From Bacillus paramycoides (lineage in GTDB: Bacteria; Bacillota; Bacilli; Bacillales; Bacillaceae_G): a DNA stretch of 64,000 bases. The stretch spans positions 62,001 through 126,000 of the forward strand of contig NZ_MAOI01000134.1 in the NCBI RefSeq assembly GCF_001884235.1. The letters run 5' to 3'. Position 1 is the first letter of the stretch, and each line of letters begins with the position of its first letter. Shown here piece after piece: positions 35,449 to 43,878 of this stretch. Made by a program: the position numbers and the translations under genes. A model generated the notes under the pieces. It worked only from the letters and a program-made list of their open reading frames with translations. It did no database searches and was not told where the DNA came from.

Positions 35449-35961
35449 TTGATTTTACACAAAGGAGATGTACTATTCCGTCAAGGCGAGGACGGTCCTT
35501 TATATTTTATAAAAACAGGTTTATTAAAAGTGGTAAGGCTACAAGAAGACGGAACACCATTTTTGTTCAACATTATCGTTCCGGGTGAAACGATACCTCA
35601 CCATTCTTTAATTTCACCGAAGGAATATCACGGTACAGCTATCGCTTTAATAAAAACAGAAGTTGAACCTATTATTAGTGGTGAATGGTACGATAAACTT
35701 CAGGCGAATCCTGAATCCTATGCTGACATCGCTATGCAATTGCAATCAAAATTAAGAATGATGCAACAACGTATTGATCAATTGACAACCGTCTCTCCGA
35801 AAGAACGTCTTCATCGTTTACAAGAGTGGTTCACACTATATTTAGGTGACATTCCTATATATGAAATATTAACGCAAACTGAAATTGGTCAACTAATAGG
35901 AATACGCCGTGAAACAGTAAATCGATTATTAAGAGAACAAACAAAAAACGAGGCAAAGTAA
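35449..35961 (+). CDS. Crp/Fnr-family transcription regulator, short form without cysteines
   Basis: A 170-residue regulator. The N-terminal cNMP-type beta-barrel is recognisable (KGDVLFRQGEDGPLYFIKTG) but starts later than in usual 220-230 residue members. The C-terminal winged helix has TQTEIGQLIGIRRETVNRLL. There is no Cys, so it cannot hold an Fe-S cluster as Fnr does. The start is TTG 35449 after GGGGGG. It is convergent with hmp, whose upstream region has a Crp/Fnr-like palindrome, so regulation of hmp by this or a related protein is possible but not shown. Confidence 0.88.
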   Translation: MILHKGDVLFRQGEDGPLYFIKTGLLKVVRLQEDGTPFLFNIIVPGETIPHHSLISPKEYHGTAIALIKTEVEPIISGEWYDKLQANPESYADIAMQLQSKLRMMQQRIDQLTTVSPKERLHRLQEWFTLYLGDIPIYEILTQTEIGQLIGIRRETVNRLLREQTKNEAK

Positions 35962-35975
35962 CGCCTCGTTTTTTG
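35943..35975. terminator. Terminator between the regulator gene and hmp
   Basis: ACGAGGC / GCCTCGT with flanking A and T runs and a loop that holds the stop codon. It can act in both directions. Confidence 0.85.
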
Positions 35976-35991
35976 TTTGTTCAAATTTCAC

Positions 35992-37200
35992 CTATTGTAA
36001 GCTTGCTGCTGGACCGAAAAATTCATAATGAATGTTCTCTGGTTTAACGCCTAACTCGATTAATACAGCATTAATATGTTTCATGAATGGCACTGGACCA
36101 CAGAAATAAAATTCTGCTTCTGTTGTTGGAATAATAGTTTGTAACCATTCACCTTCAATGAAGCCTTCTTTATCAAAGTTCTTCATTTCCAAATCTTTTT
36201 CAGTTGGTGCAGAATAGCAAGTATATGCTTTAACTTGTTCGTATTCATTGTCTACTGCCTTAACGTGTTCTTTCATTGCATGTGTGTTACTATTTATCGC
36301 TGCATGAACAAAACATACTTTACGTTTTGAGTCTTGTTCAATTAACGTATTTAACATACTCATCATCGGTGTAATACCTACTCCACCACTAATTAGTACA
36401 ACAGGTACAGTTGAATCCATATTTAATACGAAATCTCCCGCTGGTGCACTTACTGGTAAAATATCCCCTTCTCCTACATGATCATGTAAGTAATTAGATA
36501 CTTTACCGTCTGGTGTATCTACACCTTTTTCTTTCTTTACACTAATACGATAATATTCTTTTCCAGGAGCGTCAGACAAGCTATATTGACGATTATGTGT
36601 ATATGTTTCACCTTTAATATTTATTTGAATCGTTACATATTGTCCTGGGATGAATGAAGAAACTTTCCCTCCATCTTCAGGTTTTAAATAAAATGACGTA
36701 ATAACATCGCTTTCCTTCACTTTTTTAACAATCACAAAGTTGCGGAAATCTTTCCATCCACCTTCTTTATGTGCAGCTTCTTCATACATCTCAGCTTCAA
36801 TGCTAATGAATGCGTCAGCGATGACACCATATGCTTCTCCCCATGCATTTAAAACTTCGTCTGGCGCGCCTGCAACCTCTTTAATCGCTTGTAGTAAGCA
36901 TGTACCTACAATCGGATAATGCTCCGCTTTAATGCCTAAACTTCTATGTTTATGACCGATTTGTTTTACAACTGGAATAATAGCTTCTAAATTATCAATG
37001 TACATCGCAGCTGCATAAACAGCATTTGCCAACGCTTGTTGTTGTCTTCCCTTTTTCTGATTTGTATGGTTGAAAATATTTAATAACTCCGGATGTTCCG
37101 AGAATAAAATTTGATAAAATCTCGTTGTAATTTCAACGCCTTTTTCTTGTAATAATGGTACTGTTGACTTTACGATTTCAATTGTTTTTGCACTTAACAT
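35992..37200 (-). CDS. hmp: Flavohaemoglobin Hmp (NO dioxygenase)
   Basis: A 402-residue protein with three domains: globin (1-140) with the proximal His in IGHKHRSLG, FAD-binding (about 150-255) with HNRQYSLSD, and NAD-binding (260-400) with ISGGVGITPMMSML and the C-terminal FGP motif. It turns NO plus oxygen into nitrate. Length matches B. subtilis Hmp, which is controlled by ResDE and NsrR; resDE are also in this window. The upstream region has a Crp/Fnr-like palindrome. RBS GGAG lies before the ATG. Confidence 0.96.
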   Translation of the reverse strand: MLSAKTIEIVKSTVPLLQEKGVEITTRFYQILFSEHPELLNIFNHTNQKKGRQQQALANAVYAAAMYIDNLEAIIPVVKQIGHKHRSLGIKAEHYPIVGTCLLQAIKEVAGAPDEVLNAWGEAYGVIADAFISIEAEMYEEAAHKEGGWKDFRNFVIVKKVKESDVITSFYLKPEDGGKVSSFIPGQYVTIQINIKGETYTHNRQYSLSDAPGKEYYRISVKKEKGVDTPDGKVSNYLHDHVGEGDILPVSAPAGDFVLNMDSTVPVVLISGGVGITPMMSMLNTLIEQDSKRKVCFVHAAINSNTHAMKEHVKAVDNEYEQVKAYTCYSAPTEKDLEMKNFDKEGFIEGEWLQTIIPTTEAEFYFCGPVPFMKHINAVLIELGVKPENIHYEFFGPAASLQ

Positions 37201-37261
37201 TGTATCCCACTCCTCTATCTCCTTAACTGTTTTTAGTTTAACTGAATTGTATAATACATAT

Positions 37262-37277
37262 TGTGATTTTAATCACT
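37262..37277. promoter_or_regulatory. Crp/Fnr-like palindrome upstream of hmp
   Basis: TGTGATTTTAATCACT matches the TGTGA-N6-TCACA pattern at 9 of 10 fixed positions. It lies about 62 bases before the hmp start, just upstream of -10-like hexamers (TATTAT, TACAAT on the minus strand), so it would overlap the -35 region. Binding is inferred. Confidence 0.55.
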
Positions 37278-37358
37278 ATTAACATGGTGTTTTTGTGAAA
37301 AATATATGAACAATGCATATTCCTTTATAAATTCTTCCTATCATTTCGACACTATTTT

Positions 37359-38450
37359 CTACACACTTCTCCTTGGCAAGTGCTCTTGTAAAACAACATA
37401 CCCTTCATAAGCTGTATAACCAAGTATAGCCATTAATCCGATATAACAAGCAAATACTGTCCATTTCGTTTTCGTATCGACTTTATAATAATTTTCTTGT
37501 TGTCTCTTTTCTATTTCCCATTCATTTAATTTTCTTTCCGACACTTCAAATGCTTCTCTTATACGAATTGTATACTCATCTTTTTCATCTTCATATGGGA
37601 CATAATCAAGCGGCTCAAACTTTGGTAAAAGGTACTCTAACACTTCGATTTTTTGAAATTCTCCCATTTTTAATTCTTTCTCTCTTTGTCTTAATACATT
37701 CATCTCATGGTGAATCATATAAATCGTTCGATGTACCGCACCAGTTTCCTTTAGTTCCTCTTCAAGCCTAGCAACATATTCCTTCATTCCATCTATTTTA
37801 TATCCTAATTCCTTAATCGGCTCATCTCTCTTTATTACTCTATATAGTTCCATACAGCCGATAATAAAAATAAATCCCCCCAAAATACTTTTGAAGTAAA
37901 TAGAATAGCCGAGTAGTAAAACAAGCCCTGCTCCCCAAATTTTCGTACTTACAACTGAAATAATTCGTCCGCCATCTAGTGGGGAAACTGGAATTAAGTT
38001 AAAGAAATTAATCATACTTCCAAGTAAAATAATTAGCGCCCAAAACGGCTCTTTCGTTACCATATAAAGTGGAATGGCCGGTAAAAATGAAAGCAATCCG
38101 AAAAGAGGTCCCATATATGCAATATAAGCTTCATCTTTTGCATTTTTCGGCATCTCTTTCATCCCAATAAGAGCTCCCATAAATGGAATGAAGATCGCTG
38201 GTGATGTAGGGATTCCTTTTCTTCTCGCTGCCCATAAATGCCCCATCTCATGAACAAACAACAAATAAACGAGCGCTACTCCAAACTTCCAACCATATAT
38301 AACTGCGTATGCACCAAGTGATAAGAACATACTAAATACGGTTGAAAATTTTGCTAGCTTAAAAATCGCAAATATCCATTTTAACTTTGATAGTAAAAAT
38401 AACCCTATTGCGACGATAATTCCCCATAATCCTTTTTTATTATTTTTCAT
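37359..38450 (-). CDS. Site-2-protease (M50) family membrane metalloprotease
   Basis: A 363-residue membrane protein. The zinc motif is VHEMGHLWAARRKG and the second zinc-binding motif is NLIPVSPLDGGR, both in membrane segments, which defines the M50 family. The C-terminal third (about 230-330) is a charged helical, soluble region followed by one last membrane helix. It differs from SpoIVFB and RasP in lacking CBS or PDZ domains. The substrate is unknown. It is a single gene, divergent from the 65-residue membrane protein gene. Confidence 0.9.
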   Translation of the reverse strand: MKNNKKGLWGIIVAIGLFLLSKLKWIFAIFKLAKFSTVFSMFLSLGAYAVIYGWKFGVALVYLLFVHEMGHLWAARRKGIPTSPAIFIPFMGALIGMKEMPKNAKDEAYIAYMGPLFGLLSFLPAIPLYMVTKEPFWALIILLGSMINFFNLIPVSPLDGGRIISVVSTKIWGAGLVLLLGYSIYFKSILGGFIFIIGCMELYRVIKRDEPIKELGYKIDGMKEYVARLEEELKETGAVHRTIYMIHHEMNVLRQREKELKMGEFQKIEVLEYLLPKFEPLDYVPYEDEKDEYTIRIREAFEVSERKLNEWEIEKRQQENYYKVDTKTKWTVFACYIGLMAILGYTAYEGYVVLQEHLPRRSV

Positions 38451-38601
38451 ATTCCTCTCCTTTACATCACCTTAATGAGTCATACACTCTCATCAAAGTC
38501 TATCCTTTTCTCTATTATGACATATTTTTCTCTTTTCTTAGAAATAATGTTTATATCATCCATTTTTAGCCGAAAATATAAGTGAAAGGAGGTAGAAACA
38601 A

Positions 38602-38799
38602 ATGAAATTACAATCTCTCATAATAGGTGCCCTTTCTTTCTTAGCTTCAACTCTTATTTTTTATACAGTTAGCTACTTATTATTATTAGATTGGTTGCCA
38701 AATCACTTATTTATAGCTCTTATTATTCTTTCCGCTCTTATGATTTCTTTTCTTATTACCCGAAAATCAATGAATGAGCCATCTGCAAAAGCAAAATAA
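38602..38799 (+). CDS. Small membrane protein (65 residues)
   Basis: Two hydrophobic segments (about 5-29 and 36-53) and a short basic tail. AAAGGAGGT lies nine bases before the ATG, an excellent ribosome site. A strong hairpin follows directly. No family recognised; it is divergent from the M50 protease gene. Confidence 0.75.
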   Translation: MKLQSLIIGALSFLASTLIFYTVSYLLLLDWLPNHLFIALIILSALMISFLITRKSMNEPSAKAK

Positions 38800-38827
38800 T
38801 AGAGGGGGCCTTTGCCCCCTCTATTAT
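38796..38827. terminator. Long GC-core palindrome after the small membrane protein gene
   Basis: ATAATAGAGGGGGC / GCCCCCTCTATTAT, 14-bp perfect stem with a 4-base loop. The stop codon is in the left arm. There is no T run after it (CATTTCC), so it may act as a message-stabilising hairpin rather than a classic terminator. Confidence 0.7.
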
Positions 38828-38884
38828 CATTTCCTAGGAAAGTCCATATTGCTTGTATTATTTACAAACTAATAAAATTTCTAA

Positions 38885-38938
38885 TTTACCCCGCATAAAC
38901 AGACAGTGAGACTCCCACTGATTACAGTTTCACCTTAT
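38885..38938 (+). repeat. bcr1-type repeat, internally deleted copy
   Basis: A 54-bp segment with both bcr1 ends: TTTACCCCGC and CAGTGAGACTCC on the left, CACTGATTACAG and TTTCACCTTAT on the right, with the whole middle missing. It lies between convergent genes and its right end covers the stop codon of the lipoprotein gene. Confidence 0.7.
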
Positions 38939-39786
38939 CTTTGTAAATTCATTTTTTCACCATAATCTTTTACAATTTGGATGATATTTTGAAACACCCC
39001 TAGTTTTTCTTTTTTACTATTTAATATTTGCAAATCATAATTATCATAATATGTTTCTAATGATTTTAATTGTGATAATGAAGCTTCTTTTATTGGAACA
39101 GTAATATTCACTTCATACTGCTTATATCCTTCTTTTACTTTTTCAGCTGAAATGATTTTACTCTCTTTTGCTCCAACTAATTTTTGAACTTTTTCCGGGA
39201 AGATTAATTGCAAATAATATTCTTGTTCCTTCTCCAGCTTATTGTATAGTGATTGCGAAATTGTATACCGGACCTTATAATTCATTTTCTGCTCATCTGC
39301 TTTAATATGGAATGCGGTAATCTGCATATCTTTTTTGGTCACTTCCGTTAAATTATCTATCTTCGTATCATCTTCTTTTTGATCTGAAACATTTGGGAAT
39401 AAAGATAAAAGCTGTTGCGTTTCTTTTTCGGTAAGCATGTACATATCTTTCTTATATTGAATCCATCCCCGGCGATCTTCTCCTCTTAACCATGCATAAT
39501 ATGTTTCTATTTTCCCATTTCTACTAATTTGTATTTCATATTCCGGTTCGCCAAAGCTACCTGTTATTTCTTGTTTTTCTGCTTTGGTTATAATGTCTAC
39601 CACTAACTCCGCATCCATTTTCTTTAAATTTTTTTCTTCTTTACCTTTTTGTATAACAGTTACCTGTAATGGTTCTTTCACTTCATTCACTGTCTCCTCT
39701 ACTTGTTTTGTTTCTTTCTTTTGCTCGGCTTGACCACACGATGCGAGTAAAATTACACATAAAACCATTAGATAATTCCCTTTCAA
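38935..39786 (-). CDS. Lipoprotein of unknown function
   Basis: A 283-residue lipoprotein: a short hydrophobic signal and the lipobox LASC with Cys17 as the lipidation site. The mature part is Lys/Glu-rich with a central region (YYAWLRGEDRRGWIQYKKD) and no recognised domain. It starts at TTG 39786 after AGAGGGA. Its stop codon lies in the terminal motif of a bcr1 copy. It is divergent from the methyltransferase gene and has no operon partner. Confidence 0.8.
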   Translation of the reverse strand: MKGNYLMVLCVILLASCGQAEQKKETKQVEETVNEVKEPLQVTVIQKGKEEKNLKKMDAELVVDIITKAEKQEITGSFGEPEYEIQISRNGKIETYYAWLRGEDRRGWIQYKKDMYMLTEKETQQLLSLFPNVSDQKEDDTKIDNLTEVTKKDMQITAFHIKADEQKMNYKVRYTISQSLYNKLEKEQEYYLQLIFPEKVQKLVGAKESKIISAEKVKEGYKQYEVNITVPIKEASLSQLKSLETYYDNYDLQILNSKKEKLGVFQNIIQIVKDYGEKMNLQR

Positions 39787-39894
39787 ATCGATCCCTCTTT
39801 TCTAATAAGAAACCCTTATAACCTTCATATAAGAAACAAAAACGTGACATGATATAAAATGAGCTATACTATACACTGAAGGGAGGATTTTACA

Positions 39895-40671
39895 ATGTCC
39901 ATTAATTTTCATGATGCAAATAATAAGTACACATATGCAAATCGTAACGCACATGTTTCATGGCGGGAAGCGATAAACAATATTGTAGATGTACAAAACA
40001 AACGAATAATTGATATAGGGTGTGGCGGTGGTATTTATACAAAAGAACTTGCACTTATGGGGGCTACAAACGTAATTGGACTTGATTTTTCAAAAGAAAT
40101 ATTACAAGCCGCAAAGGAGAATTGTAGCAGCTTCCCAAACATTTCATTTATTCACGGTGATGCACATAATATCCCGTTCCCTGATGAAACATTCGATATT
40201 GTCATTTCACGTGCAGTGATCCATCATTTACAAGACATTCCTACATTTTTAAGCGCAGCTTCTCGCATATTAAAAAAAGACGGTATGCTTATTCTACAAG
40301 ATCGAACCATTGAAGATTGCATAATTCCAGGAAGCCCTGAACACATTCGTGGATATTTTTTCTCCGTCTTCCCAAAACTCATTGAAACAGAAGCGAAAAG
40401 AAGACCAAAAACCACTACTATTCAGCACTTATTACAAAAGCATTCTCTTCAAGCGTTCCCCATTCAAACACAATGGGAAGTACGAAAAATTCACGATTCT
40501 GTAGAAGCATTACTACAAGATTTATCCCCTCGAACAGGTCGATCCATACTGCACGAATTAACGGATAATGAACTTTCTCGACTTCTACATCATATTCAAA
40601 CAGCATTACAAAACCGCTCTCCTATTATCGAAAGAGATCGTTGGACAATTTGGAGTGCTTTGAAATTGTAA
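39895..40671 (+). CDS. Class I SAM-dependent methyltransferase
   Basis: A 258-residue methyltransferase. Motif I is DIGCGGGIYTKELA near residue 42; later motifs are GLDFSKE, HGDAHNIPFPDETFDIV and SRAVIHHL. This is the Methyltransf_11/UbiE-like pattern, acting on a small molecule that cannot be named from sequence. GGGAGG lies upstream of the ATG. It is a single gene with a terminator shared with the next convergent gene. Confidence 0.9.
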   Translation: MSINFHDANNKYTYANRNAHVSWREAINNIVDVQNKRIIDIGCGGGIYTKELALMGATNVIGLDFSKEILQAAKENCSSFPNISFIHGDAHNIPFPDETFDIVISRAVIHHLQDIPTFLSAASRILKKDGMLILQDRTIEDCIIPGSPEHIRGYFFSVFPKLIETEAKRRPKTTTIQHLLQKHSLQAFPIQTQWEVRKIHDSVEALLQDLSPRTGRSILHELTDNELSRLLHHIQTALQNRSPIIERDRWTIWSALKL

Positions 40672-40673
40672 GG

Positions 40674-40713
40674 AAGGAAGCCTCACAAAAATAATGTGAG
40701 GCTTCCTTCTTTC
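40674..40713. terminator. Bidirectional terminator after the methyltransferase gene
   Basis: AAGGAAGCCTCAC / GTGAGGCTTCCTT, 13-bp perfect stem, followed by CTTTC. Confidence 0.88.
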
Positions 40714-40921
40714 ATAATCTAATTTTGCAACACTCTTGATATCCTCCACTTCTGGCCTGTGCACTTCCACACTTCGGACATACTAAATATCTAGACTGAT
40801 TTGTCAACAAACTACCTTTTTGAAAGAGTAAAACTTCTGCTTGTTTAAACGAACGCGAATAATATAACCATATAAAACCACATATAGCAATAATGCCAAA
40901 TAATACTCCCATCGCAAACAT
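40712..40921 (-). CDS. Small membrane protein with C-terminal Cys-rich segment
   Basis: A 69-residue protein with an N-terminal membrane helix (about 2-20) and a C-terminal half-zinc-ribbon pattern (CPKCGS, then CC near the end). This resembles a zinc knuckle, but the final Cys pair is adjacent rather than CxxC. I chose ATG 40921, with AGAGGTGA upstream, over GTG 40930. No family known. Confidence 0.6.
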   Translation of the reverse strand: MFAMGVLFGIIAICGFIWLYYSRSFKQAEVLLFQKGSLLTNQSRYLVCPKCGSAQARSGGYQECCKIRL

Positions 40922-41194
40922 TTCAGTCACCTCTTTTGGTTTGTTCTTTCCAGCAAGTGGATTGTTGTATTATTCTCTGCAAATTCAAATGATTCCTTCT
41001 TTACTCCTATAAATATCGATTTTCTCCATAAACTTTACAATTCTCTATAATGTTTTACACCATTTTTACAAATAACATTAAACCTTATATTATCCGCTAT
41101 ATTTCTACATGAAAATATATTTCCCAAAAAATATGTTGACTTTCTAAAAAAAACATGTGAAAATACTGTCAGAATACTTGAATAAAAATTCATT

Positions 41195-41462
41195 GACGAG
41201 AACGAGTACGTTATAGGGCTGTTCCCCAGAGAGTTGGCATTTTGCTGAAAGCCAATGCTCAGTTCGTAACCGAAAATCATCTCCGAGAAGTAGAACCGAA
41301 TGCTGAAGTAAGTTCTTACCGGCCGTCCCCCGTTACAAGGAACACGTATCATGTTGTACGTTGCAAAGCCGTATACATATAGATATATTTCTACATGTAT
41401 AAATTAGGGTGGTATCGCGGGTAAATATAACTCGTCCCTTTCTTCAGGGACGAGTTTTTTGT
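41195..41462 (+). ncRNA. T-box leader of brnQ, probably isoleucine-specific
   Basis: The T-box sequence AGGGTGGTATCGCGG lies at 41406-41420, followed by the terminator CTCGTCCCT / AGGGACGAG plus T's. Upstream, stem I is recognisable by AGTACG, the AGAGAGTTGG segment and the returning strand CGAAAATCATC. In the specifier loop pattern (GAA, one base, codon, purine), the codon reads ATC, isoleucine. This agrees with the downstream branched-chain amino acid transporter. The specifier call is inference from alignment by eye. Confidence 0.92.
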
Positions 41463-41498
41463 GTTCTTACAATGAATTTACAAAAAGGAGGAAAAACA

Positions 41499-42854
41499 AT
41501 GAACACTGTATCAAAAAAACATATTTTTTTCACAGGTCTTATGCTATTTTCTTTATTTTTTGGGGCAGGAAATTTAATTTTCCCTCCTATGCTTGGACAA
41601 AATGCTGGTGAAAACTTTTGGCCAGCAATGATTGGCTTTTTACTAACAGGGGTCGGTTTGCCGTTACTAACTGTTATCGCTATTTCTTTATCAGGAAATG
41701 GAATGCAACAACTTGCAAGTCATGTTCACCCATTATTCGGAATTTTCTTTACTGTAGTTGTATACATTGCAATCGGTCCATCTATGGGAATTCCACGTGT
41801 CGCTAACGTCGCTTATGAAATGGGAGTTAGTTCTTTCTTACCAGAAACTATTCGCTCTAGCAGCCTAGCACTATTTTTATACACGGTCATCTTCTTTGCT
41901 ATCGTATTTTGGCTTAGTTTAAATCCTTCTAAGCTCGTCGATCGTATCGGAAATATATTAACACCTATTTTACTATTCTCTATTTTCTTGTTATTTGTCA
42001 AAAGTGTATTTTCACCACTTGGGCAATCAGGACCAGCAATGCAAGAGTATCAAACTTCTCCAATTTTCAAAGGTTTTATGGAAGGATACTTAACGATGGA
42101 TACCATTTCAGCACTTGCATTTGGAATTATCGTTGTAAATGCTATTCGCTCAAAAGGTGTGAATGACCGTAAGTCAATTGCCATTGCAACAGCAAAAGCG
42201 GGACTTATTGCCGCTACTGGTCTCGTACTTGTATACGGTGCACTTGGCTGGCTCGGTGCTACAAGCATCTCTCTCGGATACGCAAAAAATGGCGGACAGC
42301 TACTTACTGTTATCGTACAGCAATTATTCGGTCCATACGGTCTGATCCTACTATCTCTTATCGTTTCACTCGCTTGCTTAACAACATGTGTTGGACTTGT
42401 ATCTGCATGCAGTCAATATTTCTCAACATTATTAACAAAATTTTCATACAAAACATTAGCAAGTATCATTTGCGCGTTAGGATTATTAGTTGCCAACTTA
42501 GGCTTAACAAAAATTATCGCAATCTCCGTTCCTATTTTACTTGTTGTATATCCAATTGCAATTGTACTCGTGTTACTATCGTTACTTCATAAATATTTCG
42601 GTGGATATCGATTTGTTTATGTAGGTGCTTTAATTGGAGCCGCAGTTGTGAGCGTATTTGATGGATTAAAACAAGGGAATATTCCTGTTTCATTTATCAC
42701 ATCTTATTTCGAGTTTATTCCATTATATAATGAAGGTATCGGCTGGTTAATACCAGCATTAGTTGGGGCTATTATCGGTTTTGCTATCGCAAAGCTAAGT
42801 GGTGCAAAAGCAGTACCATTAACGGATCATTCATCTGAATCGAAAGCATCATAA
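41499..42854 (+). CDS. brnQ: Branched-chain amino acid transporter BrnQ
   Basis: A 451-residue transporter of the LIVCS family with about twelve membrane segments. Typical motifs are LFFGAGNLIFPPMLG near the N-terminus and the DTISALAFG region near residue 205. It imports Leu, Ile and Val with sodium or protons. The ATG at 41499 has AAAGGAGG seven bases upstream. The T-box leader ahead of it makes expression depend on uncharged tRNA. A terminator follows. Confidence 0.96.
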   Translation: MNTVSKKHIFFTGLMLFSLFFGAGNLIFPPMLGQNAGENFWPAMIGFLLTGVGLPLLTVIAISLSGNGMQQLASHVHPLFGIFFTVVVYIAIGPSMGIPRVANVAYEMGVSSFLPETIRSSSLALFLYTVIFFAIVFWLSLNPSKLVDRIGNILTPILLFSIFLLFVKSVFSPLGQSGPAMQEYQTSPIFKGFMEGYLTMDTISALAFGIIVVNAIRSKGVNDRKSIAIATAKAGLIAATGLVLVYGALGWLGATSISLGYAKNGGQLLTVIVQQLFGPYGLILLSLIVSLACLTTCVGLVSACSQYFSTLLTKFSYKTLASIICALGLLVANLGLTKIIAISVPILLVVYPIAIVLVLLSLLHKYFGGYRFVYVGALIGAAVVSVFDGLKQGNIPVSFITSYFEFIPLYNEGIGWLIPALVGAIIGFAIAKLSGAKAVPLTDHSSESKAS

Positions 42855-42857
42855 AAA

Positions 42858-42882
42858 AACTCCCGTTTCGGGAGTTTTTTAC
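42858..42882. terminator. Bidirectional terminator after brnQ
   Basis: ACTCCCG / CGGGAGT with a 3-base loop, flanked by A and T runs; the convergent 87-residue gene ends in it. Confidence 0.88.
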
Positions 42883-43142
42883 ATTTGATAAGAAATATGA
42901 TTAAAGCTACTTACTTTGCAAGCTTTCGTATAGTAATCAATATTCGTATCCACTGTTTCTACTTTTACAACATCATAGCAATCTTCTTGCTTTACTAGAA
43001 ATAAATAATATTCTTCCGTCGCCTCGATAATTGCAATACGATCTGTTTCAATATCATATTGTTCACAAAGTGCTTGCAACGCATTCACATAGTTACCTAA
43101 TTTTTTCGTTTTATCCATTCCAAATATCGTTTGAACTAACAT
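42879..43142 (-). CDS. Small conserved protein of unknown function (87 residues)
   Basis: A soluble 87-residue protein with strand-helix pattern (ETDRIAIIEATEEYYLFLVK, then YDVVKVETVDTN). No motif recognised. The ATG at 43142 follows AAGGGGAGAG; the open frame reaches 43235 without a better site. It lies 100 bases after liaR on the same strand but probably has its own promoter. Confidence 0.65.
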   Translation of the reverse strand: MLVQTIFGMDKTKKLGNYVNALQALCEQYDIETDRIAIIEATEEYYLFLVKQEDCYDVVKVETVDTNIDYYTKACKVSSFNHISYQM

Positions 43143-43245
43143 ACACTCTCTCCCCTTTGTATGTACTGTTAACACCTTAATGATAACGCTTACATAATTA
43201 ACCGTCAACAAAAAGCTTTGACCATATATAGTCAAAGCCTCCTTC

Positions 43246-43878
43246 TTATTTCGTCAATTGATGTCTAAATGCATAAATAACCGCCTGTGTACGGTCACTT
43301 ACATTTAGCTTATTTAATATATTACTCACATGTGTCTTTACTGTTTTGAGGGCAATAAACAACTCATCTGCAATCTCTTGGTTACTTTTCCCCTCTGCAA
43401 TTAATAACAAAATTTCAAACTCTCTTTCTGTTAACTCTTCATGCAAAGGTTGTTCTTTCTTTTGACGCATACGAGACATCATTTTGCCAGTAACTTTCGG
43501 CTCTAATACCGTTTCCCCATCATAAGTAGCTCGTACAGCGTCTGCAATATCACTCGCTCTTGATGTTTTTAATAAATAACTTGTCGCTCCCGCCTCAATA
43601 ACAGGGTACAACTTTTCATCATCTAAAAAACTCGTTACAACTACAATTTTCGCTTCTGGCCATTCTTGAATAATTGCACGCGTTGCTTCAACCCCGTCCA
43701 TCTCATCCATGACAAGGTCCATTAAAATAATATCCGGTCTTAATTGCAAAGCTAACTCTGAGCCTTTTCTTCCATTTTCAGCTTCTCCAACTACTTCAAT
43801 ATCTGGCTGCGTTGATAAATATGCCGATACACCCATTCGAACCATTTCATGATCATCAACTAGTAATACTTTTATCAT
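43246..43878 (-). CDS. liaR: Response regulator LiaR (VraR type)
   Basis: A 210-residue NarL/LuxR-type regulator. The receiver has phosphoacceptor Asp54 ([10 protein letters not shown]). The C-terminal helix-turn-helix contains [21 protein letters not shown] (about 148-168) and the recognition helix with [11 protein letters not shown]. It answers cell-envelope stress such as lipid II-binding antibiotics. It is coupled to liaS by a four-base overlap and ends the liaF-liaS-liaR unit. Confidence 0.94.
   Translation of the reverse strand: MIKVLLVDDHEMVRMGVSAYLSTQPDIEVVGEAENGRKGSELALQLRPDIILMDLVMDEMDGVEATRAIIQEWPEAKIVVVTSFLDDEKLYPVIEAGATSYLLKTSRASDIADAVRATYDGETVLEPKVTGKMMSRMRQKKEQPLHEELTEREFEILLLIAEGKSNQEIADELFIALKTVKTHVSNILNKLNVSDRTQAVIYAFRHQLTK

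Noticed and set aside
41035-41352. 105-residue minus-strand reading frame
   Set aside because: It overlaps the T-box leader of brnQ on the opposite strand and has no ribosome site.
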